Source: Mesorhizobium sp. B4-1-4
GTDB lineage: Bacteria > Pseudomonadota > Alphaproteobacteria > Rhizobiales > Rhizobiaceae
Assembly: GCF_006439395.2 (NCBI RefSeq)
Contig: NZ_CP083950.1
Location: 1,984,001-2,048,000, forward strand
Length of the DNA stretch: 64,000 nucleotides
Direction: 5' to 3'
The position numbers were made by a program, and so were the translations under genes. Of the stretch, positions 29,739-36,681 are shown one piece after another. The notes beneath the pieces were generated by a model that had not been told where the DNA came from, did no database searches, and saw only the letters and a list, made by a program, of their open reading frames with translations. Position 1 is the first letter of the stretch, and the number at the start of each line of letters is the position of its first letter.

Positions 29739-30557
29739 ATGGAAACCCCCGAAAAACGACAGCGCGGCCGCCCGCGCGCCTTCAACGGGCCATCCGAGGC
29801 CAATTCGGTTCAATCGCTCGATCGGGCCTTGCGGATCCTGGCCATCGTCGCCGAGGGTAGCGGCCTGTCGCTGAGCGAGATATCAGCGCGGAGCGGGCTT
29901 GCGGCCTCCACCGCCTACCGCATGCTGACGACGCTTCAAAACCACGGCATGGTCGAGTTCGACACGAGCGACCAGCTGTGGTCGATCGGTGTCGAGACTT
30001 ACCGCATGGGCGCGGCATTCCTGCGCCGCCGCAAGCTGGTCGACCGCGCCCGCATCGTTATGCAGGAATTGATGGAGAACACCGGCGAAACGGCAAATCT
30101 CGGGGTCGCCGAAGATGATTGCGTGGTGTTCGTCAGCCAGGTCGAGACGCATCAGGCGATCCGCGCCTTCTTCCGTCCGGGCACGCGCAGCCCCTTCCAT
30201 GCGTCCGGCATCGGCAAGGCGGTGCTGGCGCATCTCGAACCGGAGCGCGTCGGGACCATCCTGCGCAAGGCCGGCCTGCAGCGTTTCACTGACAAGACGC
30301 TCTCCGAGATCCCTGCCCTCGCCCACGACCTGGCGACGATCAAGCAGCGCGGCTGGTCGGTCGACGACGAGGAACGGCACCCCGGCATGCGCTGCGTGGC
30401 GGCGGCCATCTTCAACGAGTTCGGCGAACCGATCGGTGGCGTCTCGGTGTCGGGCCCGACCGTGCGGGTGACGCCGGAGCGGCTGGCCGAAATCGGCCCG
30501 ATGGTGCGCAATGCGGCGGCAGAGGTAACCAGGATGATCGGCGGGACAACGGGCTGA
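29739..30557 (+). CDS. IclR-family transcriptional regulator, probably of glyoxylate use
   Basis: A 272-residue regulator. The N-terminal winged helix (about 22-85) has SVQSLDRALRILAIVAEGSG and SLSEISARSGLAASTAYRML. The C-terminal effector domain (about 100-265) has AFFRPGTRSPFHASGIGKAV and GWSVDDEERHPGMRCVAA. AllR-type IclR proteins respond to glyoxylate. Divergence from gcl suggests it controls the gcl-hyi-glxR operon and itself. The effector is inferred from context only. Confidence 0.88.
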   Translation: METPEKRQRGRPRAFNGPSEANSVQSLDRALRILAIVAEGSGLSLSEISARSGLAASTAYRMLTTLQNHGMVEFDTSDQLWSIGVETYRMGAAFLRRRKLVDRARIVMQELMENTGETANLGVAEDDCVVFVSQVETHQAIRAFFRPGTRSPFHASGIGKAVLAHLEPERVGTILRKAGLQRFTDKTLSEIPALAHDLATIKQRGWSVDDEERHPGMRCVAAAIFNEFGEPIGGVSVSGPTVRVTPERLAEIGPMVRNAAAEVTRMIGGTTG

Positions 30558-30691
30558 TCGGCTGCAGCGCGCTCTTGTCGCTGATAGGAGTTTGGCCCGC
30601 TGGACGCGCATCAAATGCCTATACATCGTGGGTTGCCGCGCCAAAGGCCGACGACAAGCGGCGTGATTGGAATGCATGCGAAAGGGCACGC

Positions 30692-31125
30692 ATGAGGAAA
30701 ACGGTTCCGCTTCTGCTTGCCGCTTCACATTGCGGATGTGTGGCGGCAGCGCCCAAACCCGATCCTGGGGACCAGCGCGTCAATCCGATCCCGATCTCGC
30801 TTGCTCTGGAGGAGATCGTCACCACGGGCATCGCCGGCGCCTGGAGGACCCTGCCTCCGCCAGGTTCGGGACGATGCTTGCCGGCGAGCGGACCCGCAAC
30901 GGCCACCGGGAGATCGTGATCTGCGGCCATGTCAGCGTCAAGAAATCTTCCGGCGACCATGGCACCGACGAACCTTTTGCCGCCAAGATCTATCCCGACG
31001 CGGGAAGCAGCTTCGAACTCGTCGCGATGGGTGACCAGTCACCGAATGCGAGCCTCCTCATTGGCGACACCTGCCGTGCCGCCGGATTAGCGATCCTGGA
31101 CTCCAAACTGAAGGCTAGTCTCTAA
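30692..31125 (+). pseudogene. Frameshifted small exported (lipoprotein-like) protein
   Basis: The frame starting MRKTVPLLLAASHCGCVAAA reads as a signal-like N-terminus, then DQRVNPIPISLALEEIVTTG and IAGAWR. At about 30848 the coding frame moves: DPASARFGTMLAGERTRNGH and REIVICGHVSVKK continue in another frame to the stop at 31125. Adding one G to GGACC would join them into a 144-residue protein. The C-terminal part resembles secreted hypothetical proteins; I recognise no domain. The loss of one G in a GG(G) run could be an error or real decay. The expected lipobox is imperfect. Confidence 0.6.
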
Positions 31126-31152
31126 ACGCGACCTTCCGGCGTTCAAACGAGG

Positions 31153-31176
31153 AAAAGGGGCCGCGTGCAGCCCCTC
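31153..31176 (-). terminator. Terminator after the BA14K-like gene
   Basis: Minus strand: AGGGGC-TGCACGCG-GCCCCT stem-loop followed by TTTTCC, about 25-45 bp beyond the stop of the gene at 31201. Confidence 0.65.
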
Positions 31177-31200
31177 TTGCCTGTGTTGGCACACCTTCTC

Positions 31201-31506
31201 TCAAAGACGGCAGTAGTGGCTGTAGCCGTCGTGGCCGATATAGGTGTCGGAGTCCGGATCGTAGCTCGAATAGCGTTCGAAGCAGCGGCGTACATGCCAG
31301 GAACCGCCATCTTCGTCGACATAGACAGTTCGCGGCTGCTGCTGGGCGAGTAGGCTGCCGAGGACGAAACCGCCAACACCGGCGGCGATGCCGATGCCGA
31401 GGTCGTGGTGATGCGAGTGAGCCGCCGAGGGCTGAACGGTGCCGACCAAAGCGGTGGCGGCGACAGTGGTGGCGACGAGGCCGGAAACGAGTATGCGCTT
31501 GAACAT
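31201..31506 (-). CDS. BA14K-family-like small secreted protein
   Basis: A 101-residue protein with signal peptide MFKRILVSGLVATTVAATAL (cleavage after AHA-like SAA, about residue 29), then HSHHHDLGIGIAAGVGGFVL, a Gly-rich segment that may insert in membrane. The C-terminal HVRRCFERYSSYDPDSDTYI with a DGYSHYCRL end is the BA14K-type motif with two cysteines (C71-type and C98-type positions). BA14K proteins were described in Brucella as immunoreactive and lectin-like. Its leader resembles that of the His-rich gene beyond the insertion sequence. Confidence 0.82.
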   Translation of the reverse strand: MFKRILVSGLVATTVAATALVGTVQPSAAHSHHHDLGIGIAAGVGGFVLGSLLAQQQPRTVYVDEDGGSWHVRRCFERYSSYDPDSDTYIGHDGYSHYCRL

Positions 31507-31530
31507 GACGATCTCCTTGGTTCATTGACC

Positions 31531-31587
31531 GAGGCGATCCATCCGCCTCTTGATCATCTGTCGCGGTGACAAGGAAAAAGGTTCGAA
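31531..31587 (-). promoter_or_regulatory. Leader hairpin and TTCGAACCTTTT box upstream of the BA14K-like gene
   Basis: On the minus strand TTCGAACCTTTT (31576-31587) is followed about 27 nt later by the hairpin GAGGCGGATGGATCGCCTC (31531-31549). GGTCAATGAACCAAGGAGAT then leads to the ATG. The same order appears before the gene at 33298-33522. The box could be an ECF-type -35, but this is not established. Confidence 0.5.
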
Positions 31588-31684
31588 AGATTTCTCGGGC
31601 GGACAAAGATCGACCAGCTCGACGTGGCCACGTGGCGCCAGTCATCAACGATGAAATCGGCGCATGGCGGCACGCGGACGCAAG

Positions 31685-31706
31685 AAGGGCGGCCGAAGCC
31701 GCCCTT
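31685..31706. repeat. Left 22-bp direct repeat flanking the IS (duplicated terminator hairpin)
   Basis: The 22-bp sequence beginning AAGGGCGGCC and ending GCCGCCCTT, a GGGCGGC-CGAA-GCCGCCC hairpin, is identical to 33251-33272 on the other side of the IS. It is best read as a target-site duplication of a transcription terminator. Confidence 0.8.
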
Positions 31707-33250
31707 CAGACTGCTGACGAACCCCGTCGATTTTCGGCGGGGTTTTGTTTTGCGCGTTGATTGAGCTTTGTAAATTGGTGTCAGGAGAAGATGTCAGGAG
31801 GCTGGCGCTGCGCATCTGGCCTCAGGCGGGTGCTGGTTTTGGGCTTGGCCAGAGGCTGATTGCGATCTTTTTCATGTTCTGGGCGGCGGCGGCGATCAGG
31901 CACTGGCAGGCGACGCGGGTTCGCCCTCGGAAGCGGGCATAGCGGTGGCCGAAGAGCTGCTTGGCGTCGGCGAAAGACCGCTCGACCGTCTCCTTGCGGC
32001 GCCGGTAGATGGCCTTGCCCCATGCGGTCGAGCGATTGGCGTCGACCCGCTCGCGGGCGTCCTGCCAGACATGGCGCGTGATGGTGCGTTCGGCCTTGGC
32101 GTTTGAGGTGCAGGAGGCCAACAGCGGACAGTCGCGGCAGATCGCCGGATCGCTCCTGTAATGCCGGTAGCCGCTGCGGTCGGTTGTGGCATAGGCAAGC
32201 AACTGGCCCTGCGGGCAACGATAGCCGTCCGCATCCGGCTCATAGACGAAGGCGCTCTTCCTCATCATGCCGGGCTTGGGCGGGGTCGGGTTGCGATAGC
32301 CGGTGACGCCCCTGATCGTCCTGTCCTCCAGCCCCTTGGCGATGCCCGGCGTGGCGTAGCCGGCATCCAGCCCCGCAGCCGCCACATTGAAGCCGAAGCG
32401 CTCCACCTGGCGGTCGAGCCGGCCGAGATAGACGATCGAGTCATGCACGTTGGCCGGCGTGGCGAACGTGTCGGTGATGATGCCGCAACGGCCATCCACC
32501 GTGCGGTGATCGAGATAGAAGAAGCCCTTCGGCTTGCCCTCGCGCACCATGTAGCCGGCCTCCGGATCGGCACGGCTGACCTTGGTCTGCTTCTCGGGCG
32601 GCTTGCGCTGCTTCTGCTTCTGCTTCAGCGGCTTTTGGCCATGCAGCGCCCGCTCCACCTCGATGGCGCGGTCGAGTTCGCTCCAGTAGTCGGCCCGCGA
32701 CTTGGCGACCAGGGCAAGGTCGTATTTGCCCTTGTTGGCGTTGGCCTTCAGATGCGTGCTGTCGGTGTAGAGCACCGTCCCGTCCACCAGCCCCGCCCGG
32801 ATCGCCTGCTCGACGATGCGGTCGAAGATCGCCTGCGCGATCGTCTCGTCCTGGTAGCGCCGGCGCCGGTTCTGCGACAGCGTCGAGGCGTCGAACACCT
32901 TGTCCGTCAGCTTCAGCCGCAAAAACCAGCGGTAGGCGACATTGACCTCGATCTCGCGCACCAGCTGCCGCTCCGAGCGCACGCCGAACAGGTAGCCGAT
33001 GAACAGCGCCTTGAACATCAAGGTCGGATCGAGCGGCGGTCGGCCATTGTCGGCGCAGTAGAGCGGCGCTGTCAGATCGTGGATGAAGAAAAAGTCGATC
33101 GCGCGATCGATCTTGCGCAACAGGTGGTCAGCCGGAACCAGCTGATCCAACGTCACCATCTCGAGCGCGGTCTGTTCAGGGGCGGGTCGCTTCAACATGA
33201 CCCAGTGAATCAAAAACCCCCGGCAAATGCCAGTGGTTGTCAGCAGTCTG
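31707..33250 (-). mobile_element. IS1182-family insertion sequence
   Basis: A 1544-bp element. Its ends are inverted: CAGACTGCTGAC at 31707 and GTCAGCAGTCTG ending at 33250, with further similarity inward to a run of G/T (GGGGTTTTG against GGGGGTTTTTG). One transposase gene fills it. It is flanked by 22-bp direct repeats. It looks intact and possibly active. It separates two small genes that share a leader design. Confidence 0.88.
31822..33213 (-). CDS. IS1182-family transposase (DDE)
   Basis: 463 residues from the first possible start; the internal start MLKRPAPEQTALEMVTLDQL at 33198 is equally plausible and no ribosome site separates them. The N-terminal DUF772-like region has DNGRPPLDPTLMFKALFIGY and SERQLVREIEVNVAYRWFLR. 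The DDE catalytic core is suggested by YTDSTHLKANANK, then AGLDAGYATPG and KETVERSFADAKQLFGHRYA. A Cys-rich CRDCPLLASC segment sits near the C-terminus. The frame is complete and uninterrupted. Confidence 0.92.
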   Translation of the reverse strand: MIHWVMLKRPAPEQTALEMVTLDQLVPADHLLRKIDRAIDFFFIHDLTAPLYCADNGRPPLDPTLMFKALFIGYLFGVRSERQLVREIEVNVAYRWFLRLKLTDKVFDASTLSQNRRRRYQDETIAQAIFDRIVEQAIRAGLVDGTVLYTDSTHLKANANKGKYDLALVAKSRADYWSELDRAIEVERALHGQKPLKQKQKQRKPPEKQTKVSRADPEAGYMVREGKPKGFFYLDHRTVDGRCGIITDTFATPANVHDSIVYLGRLDRQVERFGFNVAAAGLDAGYATPGIAKGLEDRTIRGVTGYRNPTPPKPGMMRKSAFVYEPDADGYRCPQGQLLAYATTDRSGYRHYRSDPAICRDCPLLASCTSNAKAERTITRHVWQDARERVDANRSTAWGKAIYRRRKETVERSFADAKQLFGHRYARFRGRTRVACQCLIAAAAQNMKKIAISLWPSPKPAPA

Positions 33251-33272
33251 AAGGGCGGCCGAAGCCGCCCTT
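33251..33272. repeat. Right 22-bp direct repeat flanking the IS, also terminator of the His-rich gene
   Basis: It is identical to 31685-31706. On the minus strand it follows the stop of the His-rich gene by about 25 bp and forms a 7-bp GC stem with a TTCG tetraloop, so it was probably that gene's terminator before the IS landed. Confidence 0.75.
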
Positions 33273-33297
33273 CTTCGATCGCACCGTCAGGCTATGT

Positions 33298-33522
33298 TCA
33301 GTAGACGATGATGTGATGGTGATGATGGTGGTGGTGATGATGGTGCCACCAGTAATCCGGGTAATCAGGGTAATCCGGGTAGTCTGAATAGTACGACCAA
33401 TCCTCGTAATGATGATGGTGGTGGTGCATACCGTAAGCTGACGACGTCTGAACCGTGGCGGCCAGCGCGCCTGTGGCGACGAAAATGGCTACGAGAGCGG
33501 AAGTGAGCGTGCGCTTGAACAT
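33298..33522 (-). CDS. His-rich small secreted peptide
   Basis: A 74-residue protein. I chose MFKRTLTSALVAIFVATGAL at 33522 (AGGAG upstream) as start; the longer frame is not needed. The signal peptide ends near ALAATVQTSSAY. The mature part has HHHHHH, then four Tyr-Pro-Asp-type repeats (YSDYPDYPDYPDYWW) and an 11-His run before IIVY. The shared N-terminus, leader and order suggest a divergent relative of the BA14K-like gene. Such runs could bind metal, but no family was recognised. Confidence 0.7.
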   Translation of the reverse strand: MFKRTLTSALVAIFVATGALAATVQTSSAYGMHHHHHHYEDWSYYSDYPDYPDYPDYWWHHHHHHHHHHHIIVY

Positions 33523-33545
33523 GATGATCTCCTGGATCCTTGACC

Positions 33546-33600
33546 GAGGCGACCATTCGCCTCTGGAGATCAGTCGACGGAGGGCGGCAAAAGGTTCGAA
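33546..33600 (-). promoter_or_regulatory. Leader hairpin and TTCGAACCTTTT box upstream of the His-rich gene
   Basis: The minus strand has TTCGAACCTTTT (33589-33600) and the hairpin GAGGCGAATGGTCGCCTC (33546-33563), followed by GGTCAAGGATCCAGGAGATC and the ATG. It matches the leader at 31531-31587 in order and sequence, including a covarying extra stem pair. Confidence 0.5.
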
Positions 33601-33675
33601 GGTCGGGGAGATTTTTCGGCTGAGCCGGAAAAAGCGAGTGGTGAGTAGTGAAGACAGGATCACGAACGTCGGGTC

Positions 33676-33715
33676 ACTACTGACTACTGACTACTGACTA
33701 CTGACTACTGACTAC
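33676..33715. repeat. Seven-base tandem repeat ACTACTG, about 5.7 copies
   Basis: An uninterrupted run of ACTACTG units in the spacer upstream of the His-rich gene. It is not inside a recognised gene. Confidence 0.9.
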
Positions 33716-33724
33716 TTCCTGACC

Positions 33725-33892
33725 TCATCCCATGCCGGTGATATGGCGAAGCCAGAAGGCGAGCGCGATGAAGCCGATGATGGTGGTCACGCCGGTCCAG
33801 TCGACATTGGCCTTCTTCACGTCACTGATGAGCTTCACCAGCAGCATCCAGGCGATGACGACGATCGGAAGAATGATGACAAGCCTGATCAT
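33725..33892 (-). CDS. Small two-helix membrane protein
   Basis: A 55-residue protein reading MIRLVIILPIVVIAWMLLVK then LISDVKKANVDWTGVTTIIG and FIALAFWLRHITGMG. There are two hydrophobic helices (about 3-22 and 34-48) with a charged loop between. Helix content and codon use argue for a real gene, which is easily missed because it is short. I do not recognise a family; it is probably a conserved hypothetical. It lies just downstream of the tRNA-Thr promoter region on the opposite strand. Confidence 0.6.
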   Translation of the reverse strand: MIRLVIILPIVVIAWMLLVKLISDVKKANVDWTGVTTIIGFIALAFWLRHITGMG

Positions 33893-34007
33893 GCGACACT
33901 CCAGTTCGAAGCGATTGCACCTGCCTTACATGTAGGAAGCACGTTTGCGGATTTCAGCGTGGGGCCCACGCGTCATCGACCAGGGCACGAAGCCGAAAAA
34001 CGGAGTT

Positions 34008-34035
34008 TTGTCTTTACTGGCGCGACAAATATGCT
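34008..34035 (+). promoter_or_regulatory. Predicted promoter of tRNA-Thr
   Basis: -35 TTGTCT (34008-34013), 16-bp spacer, -10 TATGCT (34030-34035), ending 13 bp before the tRNA, which gives a start point close to the mature 5' end. Confidence 0.55.
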
Positions 34036-34048
34036 AACGGGGCGCCAT

Positions 34049-34124
34049 GCCCTTGTAGCTCAGCTGGTAGAGCAGCGGTTTTGTAAACCGAAGGTCGCGG
34101 GTTCGATTCCTGCCGGGGGCACCA
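34049..34124 (+). tRNA. tRNA-Thr (anticodon TGT)
   Basis: 76 nt including encoded CCA. The acceptor GCCCTTG pairs with CGGGGGC (with two G-T pairs), the D-arm is TAGCTCAGCTGGTAGAGC, the anticodon loop is TTTGTAA and the T-arm GGTTCGATTCC. Confidence 0.95.
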
Positions 34125-34182
34125 GTTCCTAACGTGTACGACCCAGCAGCCCAAAACTGTATTTGACCACGGGCGCGCCCCT

Positions 34183-34749
34183 CTACGAGGCGCTCGCGAT
34201 TTGGGCAGACACGTTCGTCCTGGTGAACGTATTCCTCACCCTGATCGACCTGAGGAGATAAGCGGCCCAGATGCCGGTCACCACAAACGAGGCTATGGGT
34301 GCCACCAATGCATCGCCTGCAAGCGCTTGGTTCACCGAGACGCCCAAAATCGATGAGATCCAGATCGTGTCCAGGATGAACACGAGCGGAATTGCAAACC
34401 ACTGGAACAGAAACAATTGCGGGAAGCGGTGGCTTCGTCGCAGCATCGAAACCAGCACGACCAGCTGAAGCGCCAGAAACGCCAGATTGAGGGCAACTTC
34501 GCCATACGCCGCCAGAGCCCCGTTCGGCAGGGTCACGAGTTGCTGGTAACCTTCGACCGAATTGGCCAATTCCGCGATCGTACGCAGCGGTGACAATGTC
34601 TGACCGATCGCCAGCAGCATCAACCAGCCGCCGAAACCCGCAAGTGTCGCTGGATTCTGTGATGGCTTCGCGGCTGACCGGACGGCAAAGAAAACAGGCA
34701 CGCCGATCAGCAACAGTACTATTGCCCAATGCCAGATGGAAAACGACAT
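34183..34749 (-). CDS. DUF2569-type membrane protein
   Basis: A 188-residue protein with about four or five transmembrane helices (MSFSIWHWAIVLLLIGVPVF, GFGGWLMLLAIGQTLSPLRT, ALNLAFLALQLVVLVSMLRR, PIASFVVTGIWAAYLLRSIR). The GGWL motif after the first helix is typical of DUF2569 proteins. No catalytic motif is visible and the role is unknown. It is convergent with tRNA-Thr and has no clear operon partner. Confidence 0.65.
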   Translation of the reverse strand: MSFSIWHWAIVLLLIGVPVFFAVRSAAKPSQNPATLAGFGGWLMLLAIGQTLSPLRTIAELANSVEGYQQLVTLPNGALAAYGEVALNLAFLALQLVVLVSMLRRSHRFPQLFLFQWFAIPLVFILDTIWISSILGVSVNQALAGDALVAPIASFVVTGIWAAYLLRSIRVRNTFTRTNVSAQIASAS

Positions 34750-34876
34750 CTTTATCCCCCTTTTATGCCCCTTCAGGTTGTATCATATTTTAAATTCAAC
34801 TCAAGAGGTGAAGCTCGCGAGAGGCACGTCGGATGCCGAAGCGGCGATTTCTGCTGCCTGCTCCTGACAGTTAGTT

Positions 34877-35491
34877 TCACACCCCAATCGCCGCCACCAA
34901 TATCCGGTTCTGCCGCCTTATCGCCGCGCGCAATTCCGGTATTCCTGCCTTCTCGCGTTTCACGAACTCGATGAACATCATGTTCATGTTGTTGAAGATC
35001 AGTTCGCCGAGTGACGCCCCGTCGATGTCCTGACGTACCAGGCCGAGCGCCTGCAGCCGGGCGATCAGTGCGCGTATCTGCTCGGTCAGCGATCGGTCGA
35101 GCGCGCTGTAGGCCTGCCCGAAAGGGCTGTCTGGCAGTTGCGTCGAGATCGCCATCGCCTGCCGCCACATCTCCTTGCTGAGATAATGCAGGGAGTGCTC
35201 GATATAGATGCCGACCAGCATGTCCAGCGCATCGCCGATATTGGCCGGCGGGTTGGCAACGACACCGCGTCCAGCATTGAGGACCTCGTTGACCTCGAGC
35301 GAGACGATGGCACCGAGGATGTCGCCCTTGTTCTGGTAGTAATTGTAGATCGTGCCGATCGAGACTTCGGCTTGCGCCGCTATCGTCTCGATCTTGGCGC
35401 CCTCGTAACCGGTCTCGCGGAAAAGCGCCGCCGCCGCCTCGATGATGCGCCTGTGACGGTCCGCCTTTTGCCTTGCCCTCAATCCGCTCAT
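34877..35491 (-). CDS. TetR-family regulator divergent from an ABC transporter
   Basis: A 204-residue regulator. I chose MSGLRARQKADRHRRIIEAA at 35491. The N-terminal helix-turn-helix TIAAQAEVSIGTIYNYYQNK is canonical, and the C-terminal domain (about 70-190) is the ligand and dimer part. It is divergent from the binding protein at 35583. The 91-bp spacer holds two 17-bp direct repeats that are probably its operator. The ligand is unknown but likely the transported compound or a product. Confidence 0.88.
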   Translation of the reverse strand: MSGLRARQKADRHRRIIEAAAALFRETGYEGAKIETIAAQAEVSIGTIYNYYQNKGDILGAIVSLEVNEVLNAGRGVVANPPANIGDALDMLVGIYIEHSLHYLSKEMWRQAMAISTQLPDSPFGQAYSALDRSLTEQIRALIARLQALGLVRQDIDGASLGELIFNNMNMMFIEFVKREKAGIPELRAAIRRQNRILVAAIGV

Positions 35492-35513
35492 GTCGGCCTC
35501 TTGCCACAAAAAC

Positions 35514-35547
35514 AGAATTGACTCAATTTTAGAATTGGTTCAACTTT
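35514..35547. promoter_or_regulatory. Tandem 17-bp operator-like repeats
   Basis: AGAATTGACTCAATTTT (35514-35530) is followed directly by AGAATTGGTTCAACTTT (35531-35547). The first contains a perfect odd palindrome AATTGA-C-TCAATT; the second has a degenerate version. The location between a TetR gene and its divergent transporter makes it a strong operator candidate. Confidence 0.65.
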
Positions 35548-35582
35548 TTGCAAGAAGCCACAAAGGCAAGGGAGAACACTCG

Positions 35583-36668
35583 ATGTCCGTCAAATCCGCG
35601 AATCCGCTTTCTGGCCTGAAACGCCATCTGCATCGAGCTTGCGCCGCCGCGGCCCTGCTGCTTGGGGGCGGCAGCCTCGCCCAGGCCGCCGATCTCAACG
35701 CGCTGATCTGGTGCGACCATTCCGATCCGGCGCTGCTCCAGCCCTTCGAGACGGCCAACAACGTCAAGGTCAACGTCAAGGAATTCGAGGGCACCGGCGC
35801 TGGTCTCGCCATCGTCGAGCAGTCCCAGCCCGGCGACTGGGACGTGATGGTGATCGACTCGATCGACGTGCCGCGCGGCGTCGAGAAAGGCCTGTTCGAG
35901 CCGCTGCCGGAAGACAAGCTGCCCTTCGCCGACCTTTTCCCGCAAGTGAAGATGGACAAGTCGACGATGATCGACGGCAAGCGCTACGGCATCACCGAAA
36001 AGTTCGGCTACAACACGATCGGCTTCAACAAGACCAAGGTCGATCCGGCCGACATGCAGTCTTTGGCGTCGCTGACCAGCGACAAGTACAAGGGCAAGGT
36101 CGCCATATACGACTACTACCTTCCGGTCATCGGCATGGCGGCGCTGGCCATCGGCAAGAAGACGGCTGATCTCACCGAGGCCGACCTGCCCGCCCTCAAG
36201 GAAGAGCTCCTGAAGATGAAGGCCAATGCCAAGCTGGTCGGCGAAGTAACCGCCAGTCAGACCGCGCTCGCCACGGGTGAAGTCGACATACTGGTCGGCG
36301 GCGGCGAGTGGGTGACGGCGGGACTGGCGAAGGAGAACCCAGCGCTGGATTTCTCCATCCCGAAAGAGGGCGCGGTGCTGTGGTCGCAGTCGCTGGCCAT
36401 GTTCAAGGATTCCAAGAACAAGGACATGGCGCTGAAGTTCATCCAGTACATACTGAGCCCCGAGGGCCAGGCGCGGCTTGCCACATCGTCCTGCTATTGG
36501 GGCATGCCGTCGAACACCAAGGCCGCGCTCACCGACGACCAGAAGAAGGTCCTGCGGTTCGACGAGCAGCCGGGCTTCCTCGCTCGTGCGCAAGCCTATC
36601 CGGCGCCCAATGCCGATCTCGACAAGAAGATGCAGGACATGTGGACCGAAATGTTGCAGGCCAAGTGA
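35583..36668 (+). CDS. ABC transporter substrate-binding protein (PotD-like, spermidine/putrescine class)
   Basis: A 361-residue periplasmic protein starting MSVKSANPLSGLKRHLHRAC. GGGAG precedes the ATG at 35583; a longer frame is unlikely. The signal peptide ends near SLAQAADLNALIWCD. The mature protein has the SBP-type-2 pattern DWDVMVIDSIDVPRGVEKGL and GYNTIGFNKTKVDPADM. It heads a five-gene run with two permeases, an ATPase and an MBL hydrolase. The family binds polyamines or related cations, but its exact ligand is unknown. Confidence 0.85.
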   Translation: MSVKSANPLSGLKRHLHRACAAAALLLGGGSLAQAADLNALIWCDHSDPALLQPFETANNVKVNVKEFEGTGAGLAIVEQSQPGDWDVMVIDSIDVPRGVEKGLFEPLPEDKLPFADLFPQVKMDKSTMIDGKRYGITEKFGYNTIGFNKTKVDPADMQSLASLTSDKYKGKVAIYDYYLPVIGMAALAIGKKTADLTEADLPALKEELLKMKANAKLVGEVTASQTALATGEVDILVGGGEWVTAGLAKENPALDFSIPKEGAVLWSQSLAMFKDSKNKDMALKFIQYILSPEGQARLATSSCYWGMPSNTKAALTDDQKKVLRFDEQPGFLARAQAYPAPNADLDKKMQDMWTEMLQAK

Positions 36669-36681
36669 TCGGCCTCTGCCC

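Noticed and set aside
33676..33715. Tandem repeat as a CRISPR array
   Set aside because: The unit is 7 bp, with no spacers; it is a simple tandem repeat.
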